Program-made: the position numbers and the translations under genes
Part shown: positions 1-5,015 of the stretch, one piece after another
Layout of the letters: every line of letters begins with the position of its first letter
Position numbering within the stretch: position 1 is the stretch's first letter
Source: a bacterium
GTDB lineage: Bacteria > Chloroflexota > Dormibacteria > Aeolococcales > Aeolococcaceae
Length of the DNA stretch: 5,064 nucleotides
Direction of reading: 5' to 3'
Assembly: GCA_021850405.1 (NCBI GenBank)
Contig: JAJZMA010000219.1
Coordinates: forward strand, 1-5,064
The notes under the pieces: model-generated
What the model was told of the DNA's origin: nothing
Databases searched by the model: none
Seen by the model: the letters and a program-made list of their open reading frames with translations, nothing else

Positions 1-685
1 AATGCTCGGTGCGAGGGTGAGCAAGATGGCTGGCCGGTGCGCGGGACTGAAAGTTGATTAGGCTATCAATGTCCATACTCTCAAACACCTCTCTCCCCCA
101 CTCGTCAAATTCCACCGACCAGGATGGCGGTGCAGAGTCGGGTTCAGGGGCTTCTCGCAGCGCATGCAGGTTGTGGGTAAAGAAGCCGCTGCCAATTATC
201 AGCACACCCTCATCCCGAAGGGGCGACAGCCGTTTGCCCATGTCGATGAGCAGCTCCGGGTCCAGGCCTGGCATTGATATTTGCAGCACGGGGACATCTG
301 CCTTCGGGTACATCTCCACCAGAGGCACATAAGCGCCATGATCCAGTCCTCTGGCCTGATCCTGACGCACCTCCCGTCCTGGATCGGAGAGCAGGGCTAT
401 GACCTTACCGGCAAGCTCCGGTGCACCAGGAGGCGCATATTGCACCTGGTAGTACTCACGCGGGAAACCCCAGAAATCGTAGACCAGTGGCACTGGTGTG
501 GTAGCTGAGACCGTTATTGGGGCCTGTTCCCAGTGCGCTGACACGATGAGGATTGCCTCTGGACGCTCCATTTCCGCTGCCCATCTGGCAAGCTGCTGTG
601 TCCAGATGGGGTCATCGGCAAGCGTCGGTGCCCCATGGCTAAGGTACAGCACTGGTGTGCGCGACCCTGAATATGAACCTGCCAT
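1..685 (-). CDS. Class III extradiol ring-cleavage dioxygenase (DODA/LigB superfamily), C-terminus cut by window edge
   Basis: The visible 228 residues match the 4,5-DOPA extradiol dioxygenase family, non-haem metal enzymes that open catecholic rings with O2; the physiological substrate of most bacterial members is unknown. Seen in order: LSHGAPTL (H17), VSAHWE (H51), YDFWGFP (residues 69-75), GLDHGAYVPL (H116), GSGFFTHNL (H171) and HPRTEH (H223, H228) at the cut end. By comparison with E. coli YgiD, H17, H51 and H171 are the likely metal ligands, H228 a further active-site histidine, and H116 the probable acid/base residue. The family is usually about 255-270 residues, so roughly 30-40 are missing. 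The ATG at 685 is the earliest possible start because an in-frame TAG lies two codons upstream (689-691). AAGGG sits 8 bases before it. No signal peptide or membrane segment is seen, so it is probably cytoplasmic. It lies 193 bases downstream of icd on the same strand and could be read through from it or have its own promoter. The family call is firm; the substrate is not. Confidence 0.9.
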   Translation of the reverse strand, partial: MAGSYSGSRTPVLYLSHGAPTLADDPIWTQQLARWAAEMERPEAILIVSAHWEQAPITVSATTPVPLVYDFWGFPREYYQVQYAPPGAPELAGKVIALLSDPGREVRQDQARGLDHGAYVPLVEMYPKADVPVLQISMPGLDPELLIDMGKRLSPLRDEGVLIIGSGFFTHNLHALREAPEPDSAPPSWSVEFDEWGREVFESMDIDSLINFQSRAPASHLAHPRTEH

Positions 686-878
686 TTCCTAAACCCTTTT
701 CCCATCTGCCTGAAGGGCAGAATTGCCTGCCTCATCGGCCTCCAGACATCCTTAGCCTACCCATCAAGGCATTCCTCAATCACTCCTGGCCTGGGGGCCT
801 ATAGCCGGGTTACCCCCTATAGCTGCATGGAAAATGCCATCTACCGGAAGACAGTAGTCGTTCCTGCTCCTGCAGGAA
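686..878 (-). other. icd-dioxygenase intergenic gap with small dyads
   Basis: This 193-base gap holds no gene I can support. Read on the minus strand after the icd stop, it has a 6-bp stem TTCCTG/CAGGAA (861-866 with 873-878) directly behind the TAA, but no T-run follows, so it is a poor intrinsic terminator. A compound dyad built on two copies of CTATAG lies at 799-822. A TCTGCC/GGCAGA hairpin (705-710 with 716-721) lies about 20 bases before the dioxygenase ATG. No clear -35/-10 pair is visible, so whether the two genes are cotranscribed remains open. Confidence 0.5.
799..822. repeat. Duplicated CTATAG flanking a GGG/CCC hairpin
   Basis: CCTATAGC occurs at 798-805 and again at 816-823. Because CTATAG is self-complementary, the copies at 799-804 and 817-822 can pair, enclosing GGG (807-809), loop TTA and CCC (813-815). 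The result is a nearly continuous cruciform or hairpin in the icd-dioxygenase gap. It could be an operator or an RNA processing element, but nothing else in the sequence decides this. Confidence 0.35.
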
Positions 879-2093
879 TTAAGCCAGCCTGCTCTCCAGC
901 GCCCCAGCCAGTTCTCCAATGAACTGCTCGGTAGTGAGCCATTTCTCGTCAGGGCCTGTCAACAAAGCCAGGTCCTTGGTCATCGAGCCAGCCTCAACCG
1001 TTGCAATGCAAACCTCCTCAAGGGTCGTCGCAAACCGGACTACCTCAGGTGTGGCATCCAGCTCGCCCCTGTGGGCAAGCCCCCTGGTCCACGCAAAGAT
1101 TGAGGCGATCGGATTGGTGGATGTAGGGAGCCCCTTCTGATGCTGGCGGAAGTGACGGGTTACTGTTCCATGGGCGGCTTCTGCCTCCATCGTCTTGCCG
1201 TCTGGAGTGAGGAGAACACTGGTCATCAGCCCAAGTGATCCATAGCCCTGAGCTACAGTATCAGACTGCACGTCTCCGTCATAGTTCTTGCAAGCCCAGA
1301 CATAACCGCCCTCCCACTTCAGTGCGGCAGCAACCATGTCATCTATAAGCCGATGCTCATAGGTTAGCCCTGCCGCCTGGAAACGGTCCCTGAACTCAGT
1401 CTCGTAAACCTCCTGGAAGAGATCCTTGAAGCGCCCATCATAGGCTTTCAGAATTGTGTTCTTGGTCGACAGATAAACTGGGTAGTTACGGTGGAGGCCA
1501 TAGCTGAGCGAAGCACGTGCAAAGTCCCGGATGGAGGAATCGTAGTTGTACATTCCAAGTGCAACTCCTCCGCCCTCAAAACGCGCTACTTCCATCTGAA
1601 GTGGCTCTTCGCCGTTGTCTGGCGTGTACGTAATGGTGACGGTACCAGCACCTGGTACCACAAAGTCTGTTGCCCGGTACTGATCACCATGTGCATGACG
1701 ACCAATCACAATCGGCTTGGTCCACCCTGGGACCAGCCTGGGAATGTTGCTAATCACTATAGGCTCGCGAAATATAACTCCGCCCAGAATATTGCGAATC
1801 GTCCCATTGGGGGATTTCCACATCTTCTTTAGACCAAACTCAGCAACCCGGGCCTCGTCGGGGGTTATCGTCGCGCACTTCACGCCAACACCGTGCTTCT
1901 GGATGGCATGGGCAGCATCCACAGTGACCTGGTCAGCTGTTACATCACGGTTCTCGATGGAAAGATCGTAATAGTCCAGCTCAATATCAAGGTGCGGCAG
2001 GATAAGCTGCTCCTTGATCATGCCCCAGATGACACGGGTCATCTCATCTCCGTCCAGCTCAACCACCGGCTTTGCAACCTTGACTCGTGCCAC
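879..2093 (-). CDS. icd: NADP-dependent isocitrate dehydrogenase (homodimeric, eukaryote-like type)
   Basis: Oxidatively decarboxylates isocitrate to 2-oxoglutarate and CO2 in the cytoplasm, reducing NADP+; a TCA-cycle step and NADPH source. The 404 residues run full length and align almost without gaps to human IDH1. Seen: T77, SPNGTIRN (94-101: S94, N96, R100), R109 in [14 protein letters not shown] (R132, Y139), STKNTI with catalytic K211, LIDDM (D251), YDGDVQSD (D274, D278), AAHGTVTRH (H308, R313, H314) and [12 protein letters not shown]. The first groups bind isocitrate and the metal. The R313-H314 pair fits the NADP ribose-phosphate site rather than NAD. The one visible swap near the active site is H135 where human IDH1 has Tyr. 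The start is GTG, supported by GAGGT seven bases upstream (2101-2105) and by a natural N-terminus leading into [11 protein letters not shown]. The stop is TAA at 879-881. It is divergent from the mutarotase-zwf operon across a 454-base gap. I see nothing broken. Confidence 0.97.
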   Translation of the reverse strand: MARVKVAKPVVELDGDEMTRVIWGMIKEQLILPHLDIELDYYDLSIENRDVTADQVTVDAAHAIQKHGVGVKCATITPDEARVAEFGLKKMWKSPNGTIRNILGGVIFREPIVISNIPRLVPGWTKPIVIGRHAHGDQYRATDFVVPGAGTVTITYTPDNGEEPLQMEVARFEGGGVALGMYNYDSSIRDFARASLSYGLHRNYPVYLSTKNTILKAYDGRFKDLFQEVYETEFRDRFQAAGLTYEHRLIDDMVAAALKWEGGYVWACKNYDGDVQSDTVAQGYGSLGLMTSVLLTPDGKTMEAEAAHGTVTRHFRQHQKGLPTSTNPIASIFAWTRGLAHRGELDATPEVVRFATTLEEVCIATVEAGSMTKDLALLTGPDEKWLTTEQFIGELAGALESRLA

Positions 2094-2100
2094 CTTGCTT

Positions 2101-2105
2101 ACCTC
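2101..2105 (-). promoter_or_regulatory. Shine-Dalgarno of icd
   Basis: GAGGT on the minus strand, seven bases before the GTG at 2093. This spacing supports the GTG as the true icd start; the nearest upstream ATG (2115-2113) is out of frame. Confidence 0.7.
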
Positions 2106-2119
2106 GTAAAAACATCAAC

Positions 2120-2134
2120 CCTGGCATTACCAGG
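2120..2134. promoter_or_regulatory. Inverted repeat upstream of icd, possible operator
   Basis: CCTGG-N5-CCAGG, a perfect 5-bp dyad with spacer CATTA, lies 27 to 41 bases before the icd start. The position would suit a repressor site or a leader hairpin, but no promoter elements anchor it, so the role is a guess. Confidence 0.3.
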
Positions 2135-2221
2135 CCCTACAACCCCTGCATCCCCACAAAAAAGCCGATTCTGCGACCCATACGATCCAGAGCGCCTCTC
2201 CTGCCAGTCTTCCTGAAACAT

Positions 2222-2235
2222 GACAGCCGACTGTC
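2222..2235. promoter_or_regulatory. Inverted repeat GACAG-N4-CTGTC, possible operator
   Basis: A perfect 5-bp dyad with tetranucleotide spacer CCGA sits in the icd-side half of the divergent gap, about 130 bases upstream of icd and 310 upstream of the mutarotase gene. It could bind a dimeric regulator or form a short hairpin; no second copy was seen. Confidence 0.25.
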
Positions 2236-2299
2236 CAGACCACTGCCCAGCGTAACGCAGCCACCAGGGCACCTGCTCATAGCGTCTCCACGGGGTACA

Positions 2300-2408
2300 C
2301 AACCCAGGATGCAGCAGCGCACCTGCCACCAGGCAACGCTGGGAAGAAGGCAGGCAGGTACTTGCTGGAAAGAAGGAGTGAGTTCAAAGGGCCACCCCAC
2401 CTGGGTTG
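2300..2408. other. Candidate structured RNA element (nested complementary arms)
   Basis: Four sets of complementary segments nest one inside the next. The outer arm is CAACCCAGG (2300-2308) with CCTGGGTTG (2400-2408), nine perfect pairs. Inside it, CAGCAG (2312-2317) pairs with TTGCTG (2362-2367), with one G-T wobble. Then ACCTGCC (2321-2327) pairs with GGCAGGT (2353-2359), and CCAG (2329-2332) with CTGG (2339-2342). Together they give an elongated rod of about 109 bases. The strand cannot be decided: on plus it would lie in a long leader of the mutarotase operon or be a free small RNA; on minus it would lie in the icd leader. It matches no RNA family I recognise. No promoter or terminator defines its ends, and chance pairing in GC-rich DNA is possible. 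Confidence 0.3.
2315..2341. other. Compact hairpin inside the intergenic region
   Basis: CAGCG (2315-2319) pairs with CGCTG (2337-2341), and inside it CCTG (2322-2325) pairs with CAGG (2330-2333) around loop CCAC. A small internal loop (CA opposite CAA) separates the two stems. It shares bases with the inner arms of the 2300-2408 fold, so the two inner structures cannot form together. Confidence 0.4.
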
Positions 2409-2496
2409 CTAGTCCTCTCCCTGCCTCCCCCACCCTTCAGGAAGCGGCCCCTGGCCAACTGGTGGAAATCCCGGAGTAGGTCCAGGCGGACATAAT

Positions 2497-2502
2497 AGGA
2501 GG
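2497..2502 (+). promoter_or_regulatory. Perfect Shine-Dalgarno AGGAGG ahead of a ten-codon frame
   Basis: AGGAGG ends three bases before an ATG at 2506, a closer spacing than is usual. It is 45 bases from the mutarotase ATG, so it cannot serve that start directly. It is the strongest ribosome-site match in the intergenic region. Confidence 0.5.
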
Positions 2503-2505
2503 GCT

Positions 2506-2538
2506 ATGATCCCCAGTTTCCGGCTCAAAGCGAGCTAA
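2506..2538 (+). CDS. Possible ten-residue leader peptide
   Basis: ATG at 2506 opens ten codons, MIPSFRLKAS, ending with TAA at 2536-2538, nine bases before the mutarotase ATG. AGGAGG lies immediately upstream, whereas the mutarotase start has no clear ribosome site of its own. The arrangement would allow ribosomes ending here to reinitiate on the next gene. The peptide has no run of a single amino acid that would suggest classical attenuation. The short spacing (3 bases) and small size leave chance as a real alternative. Confidence 0.25.
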   Translation: MIPSFRLKAS

Positions 2539-2547
2539 CCAGCCTAA

Positions 2548-3486
2548 ATGGTTCAAACAGCAATTCCAGGGCACCGCAGGTACGCTTCAGGGCAGCAGTT
2601 CCACCTGCAATTTTCGGATCAGCATGCAACCGTCGTTGAGGTGGGCGGCGGCATCAGGGAGTATACGGATTGCGGCAGGGCCGTACTTGAGTCCTACCCT
2701 GCGGACAACCTGGCGGATGGCGCGCATGGGGCACCGCTCATCCCATGGCCCAACCGGATTGAGGACGGCGCCTACGACTTTGACGGCATCACCTACCAGT
2801 TCCCCCTTACCGAGCCAGCGCGCAGCAACGCGATACATGGCCTGCTGCGATGGGTCCCATGGCAAGGACATAGGGTAGACGATGCCTCGGTAACAATGAC
2901 TACTACGCTCTACCCCAGCCCGGGTTACCCCTTCCTGCTCACTGTGGAGATTGACTACCGCCTTGGAGAGGAGGGGCTTACCGTCACCACCACAGCGACC
3001 AATGACGGCACCAGGGCCTGCCCATACGGCACCGGTCAGCACCCATACCTGTCGGCGGGGACTGGCAGCATCGATGGCGCCTGGCTGGAGCTGGATGCGG
3101 TCACGCGGATACGGACCGACCCGGTAAGGGCGCTTCCTTCGGGAGAAGAGCCCGTTGCTGGAACACCGTACGATTTCAGGCGCCGGACCGCTCTTGCTGG
3201 TGTGGTCCTCGATGACCCGTTTACCGACCTCACCCGGGGCACAGATGGCAGAGCATGGGCACGTCTTACAGGCAGCGACGGCCGACAGGTGCAGCTCTGG
3301 GTGGACCAGCACTACACAGTTGTCCAGCTGTATTCGGGAGACTCTCTATCTGCTGCACACAGCCGCACTGCGCTTGCAGTCGAGCCAATGACGTGCCCTC
3401 CCAATGCATTCCGCACAAAAGATGGATTGATTATCCTGCAGCCTGGCCAAAAGCAGACCACTAAATGGGGAGTTCGTCTTAGATGA
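2548..3486 (+). CDS. Aldose 1-epimerase / hexose (phosphate) mutarotase family protein
   Basis: Interconverts alpha and beta anomers of an aldose. The 312 residues form one galactose-mutarotase-like beta-sandwich domain, close to the usual length. Seen: VEVGGGIREY (31-39), LIPWPNRI (64-71), SNAIHGLLRW with H97, GTGQHPYL with H165, DDPFTDL (222-228) and VEPMTCPPNAF with E279. H97 and H165 fit the acid/substrate-binding pair and E279 the catalytic base. The pattern resembles the YihR-like branch of the family. The ATG at 2548 is the earliest start, because an in-frame TAA touches it (2545-2547), and the N-terminus matches relatives. No strong Shine-Dalgarno precedes it. The stop overlaps the zwf start as ATGA, so the two are probably translationally coupled. 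Because zwf follows, the substrate may be glucose-6-phosphate rather than free glucose or galactose; the sequence alone does not settle this. No signal peptide is present, so it is cytoplasmic. Confidence 0.92.
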   Translation: MVQTAIPGHRRYASGQQFHLQFSDQHATVVEVGGGIREYTDCGRAVLESYPADNLADGAHGAPLIPWPNRIEDGAYDFDGITYQFPLTEPARSNAIHGLLRWVPWQGHRVDDASVTMTTTLYPSPGYPFLLTVEIDYRLGEEGLTVTTTATNDGTRACPYGTGQHPYLSAGTGSIDGAWLELDAVTRIRTDPVRALPSGEEPVAGTPYDFRRRTALAGVVLDDPFTDLTRGTDGRAWARLTGSDGRQVQLWVDQHYTVVQLYSGDSLSAAHSRTALAVEPMTCPPNAFRTKDGLIILQPGQKQTTKWGVRLR

Positions 3487-4880
3487 CAAAGGATCATGAA
3501 TCAGGCAATGCCGACGTACTTGTAATTTTCGGTATCACAGGAGACCTTGCCCGCAAGATGACGTTTCGCTCACTCTACCTGCTTGAGGCGGAGAAGCGAC
3601 TGGACTGTCCCATCATAGGAGTTGCCGTCGACGACTGGGATAAAAAGCAGCTGGAAGACGTCATGACGACCTCAATAGGACCCAAGGCAGATCCAGCCAC
3701 CTTCAAGCGACTCGCTGAGCGCATGTCCTATCTCAAGGGTGATTTCAAGGATGCATCCACCTACACTGAACTGGGAAAGAGGATGAAAGGCTGCAAGCGG
3801 CCGGTGTTCTATCTGGAGATCCCGCCGAGCCTGTTTGCGACAGTTGTCAGGGAGCTGGGACAGGCTGGCCTTACAAAAGACGCAAAGGTACTCGTGGAAA
3901 AGCCGTTTGGCCACGACGCAGCATCCGCCAGGGACCTGAACAACGAGCTGCACTCTGTGCTCAAAGAGGAGCAGATCCTGCGGATTGACCATTTCCTGGG
4001 CAAGCAGCCTGTGATGGATCTTTATTTCCTGCGGTTTGCCAACACACTACTCGAGCCGGTCTGGAACCGCGATCACATCGCAGCAGTACAGATAACCATG
4101 GCTGAATCATTTGGTGTGGAGGATCGTGGAGCCTTCTATGATCCGGTCGGAGCAATGCGGGACGTAGTCCAGAACCATCTGATGCAGGTGCTGGCGCTGG
4201 TGGCTATGGAACCGCCCAGCATGGCTGGCCCACAGGGGCTCGGGGACCGCAAGGTCGATGTGTTCCGCTCCATGCCTGAAGTGGACGCCAATAAGTGCCT
4301 GCGAGGACAGTATGAGGGCTACCTGGCCATTTCAGGAGTCAAGCCTGGCTCTACCACCGAGACCTATGTAGCGATGAAACTGGAGGTTGACAACTGGCGC
4401 TGGGCGGGGGTCCCCTTCTTTATCCGTGCTGGCAAGGCCATGCCAGAGACCGTGACCGAAGTACGGCTGGTAATGAAGCGGCCGCCGAGACTGGGCTTCC
4501 TGGAAGAGAAGCGTCACGTGGACCAGAACCAGATCATATTCCGGATCGACCCGGAACCGGGCCTCAGGATGCAGCTGCTGTCCAAGGGTGCCGACGGTAG
4601 TTCCACCCGCGGTGTGCACATGGACATGTCATTCGCGCAGGAACTTGGACGCCCACCAGAGCCCTACCAGAGGCTCCTGCACGATGCCCTTATCGGCGAC
4701 ACATCCCTCTTTACCAGGGAAGACAGTGTCGAGGAAACATGGCGCATTCTACAGCCCCTTCTGGACGAACCCCCACCAGTTCTGCCGTACGCCCGGGGCT
4801 CCTGGGGTCCCAGCGGGGAGGCAGAAGTGGTACGGGGATACCCATCATGGAGCATGCCATGGACGGCTGCGGCTACCTGA
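3483..4880 (+). CDS. zwf: Glucose-6-phosphate 1-dehydrogenase
   Basis: Oxidises beta-D-glucose-6-phosphate to 6-phosphogluconolactone with NADP+ (some members also use NAD+), the entry step of the oxidative pentose phosphate pathway. The 465 residues are slightly shorter than typical bacterial Zwf (about 480-510). The N-terminal Rossmann domain has IFGITGDLARK (15-25). VEKPFG (138-143) carries substrate-contacting K140. RIDHFLGKQ (167-175) is the family signature with D169, H170 and K174. The C-terminal domain has VVQNHLMQVL with catalytic base H231, EGYLAISGV (278-286) and FFIRAGKAM (312-320). YARGSWGP (436-443) is the usual C-terminal motif. The signature reads FLGKQ where most family members have YLGKE. 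The ATG at 3483 overlaps the mutarotase stop, and GGGGAG lies ten bases upstream inside that gene. gnd follows after 135 bases, so the next pathway step but one is encoded directly downstream. The intervening lactonase (pgl) is not in this window. I see no frameshift. Confidence 0.97.
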   Translation: MTKDHESGNADVLVIFGITGDLARKMTFRSLYLLEAEKRLDCPIIGVAVDDWDKKQLEDVMTTSIGPKADPATFKRLAERMSYLKGDFKDASTYTELGKRMKGCKRPVFYLEIPPSLFATVVRELGQAGLTKDAKVLVEKPFGHDAASARDLNNELHSVLKEEQILRIDHFLGKQPVMDLYFLRFANTLLEPVWNRDHIAAVQITMAESFGVEDRGAFYDPVGAMRDVVQNHLMQVLALVAMEPPSMAGPQGLGDRKVDVFRSMPEVDANKCLRGQYEGYLAISGVKPGSTTETYVAMKLEVDNWRWAGVPFFIRAGKAMPETVTEVRLVMKRPPRLGFLEEKRHVDQNQIIFRIDPEPGLRMQLLSKGADGSSTRGVHMDMSFAQELGRPPEPYQRLLHDALIGDTSLFTREDSVEETWRILQPLLDEPPPVLPYARGSWGPSGEAEVVRGYPSWSMPWTAAAT

Positions 4881-5015
4881 CACTGACATACAGACAGCAG
4901 CATAACTGCAGTTCATCCATGCGGGACATGGAGAGGCAAGCCCGCAAGCAGACGGCTGTGCAGCAACCACAACAGCACACATAACACACAACCAGGAAAT
5001 ACAAGGAGGTACAAA
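4881..5015 (+). other. zwf-gnd spacer with unstructured A/C-rich leader
   Basis: This 135-base gap has no clear promoter and no intrinsic terminator. It contains a perfect 10-base palindrome AACTGCAGTT (4904-4913) and a weak TGCGGG/CCCGCA stem (4920-4925 with 4941-4946) with no T-run. From 4961 to 5004 the plus strand is almost only A and C, with four G and two T, so the bases before the gnd ribosome site should stay unfolded. The lack of a terminator suggests gnd is cotranscribed with zwf. Confidence 0.5.
5003..5010 (+). promoter_or_regulatory. Strong Shine-Dalgarno of gnd
   Basis: AAGGAGGT is fully complementary to the 16S rRNA anti-Shine-Dalgarno and lies five bases before a GTG at 5016. 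It favours this GTG over the in-frame ATG six codons later (5034). Confidence 0.85.

Larger units (their letters stand above)
2094..2547. other. Divergent intergenic region between icd and the mutarotase-zwf operon
   Basis: This is a 454-base stretch without a convincing gene. Open frames exist on both strands (for example plus 2087-2479 and minus 2137-2433), but their translations are rich in Pro, Gly, Arg, Trp and Cys, lack family motifs and have no good ribosome site. The region must hold the promoters of icd and probably of the operon. Only weak matches appear: CATAAT (2491-2496) and TATGAT (2505-2510) as plus-strand -10 candidates, with no recognisable -35. Inverted repeats lie at 2120-2134, 2222-2235 and 2315-2341, a long-range nested fold at 2300-2408, and a pyrimidine-rich run at 2413-2437. 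I recognise no known riboswitch, tRNA, tmRNA, RNase P or SRP RNA signature. Confidence 0.7.

Noticed and set aside
861..878. Intrinsic terminator directly after icd
   Set aside because: The 6-bp stem TTCCTG/CAGGAA is real, but no T-run follows on the minus strand.
1491..1832. 113-codon plus-strand frame inside icd
   Set aside because: It is antisense to a complete, highly conserved enzyme gene and has no motif of its own.
2158..2165. T-run on the minus strand upstream of icd as a terminator or attenuator tail
   Set aside because: No GC-rich hairpin precedes it in the minus-strand direction.
2087..2479. 130-codon plus-strand and 98-codon minus-strand (2137-2433) frames in the divergent gap
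   Set aside because: The translations are low-complexity, Pro/Gly/Arg/Cys-rich and motif-free. The starts lack ribosome sites, and one begins inside the icd 5' end on the opposite strand.
2378..2479. Possible 33-codon frame starting at GTG 2378 behind a purine-rich run
   Set aside because: AAGGA abuts the GTG with no usable spacing and the peptide resembles nothing recognisable.
2491..2510. CATAAT and TATGAT as the -10 of a plus-strand promoter
   Set aside because: Each matches five of six consensus bases, but no -35 is recognisable at 16-18 bases upstream, and TATGAT overlaps the leader ATG. Not strong enough to annotate as a promoter.
2587..3312. Long 241-codon open frame on the minus strand
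   Set aside because: It lies wholly antisense to the mutarotase gene, whose catalytic motifs are intact. Its translation shows no family motif and it has no ribosome site.
4883..4911. CTGACA with CATAAC/TAACTG as a gnd promoter
   Set aside because: CTGACA is a fair -35, but the -10 candidates sit only 12-14 bases away, too close.
4919..4984. Short plus-strand frame in the zwf-gnd spacer (21 codons, ending QQPQQHT)
   Set aside because: No adequate ribosome site, and its C-terminal composition simply reflects the A/C-rich tract.
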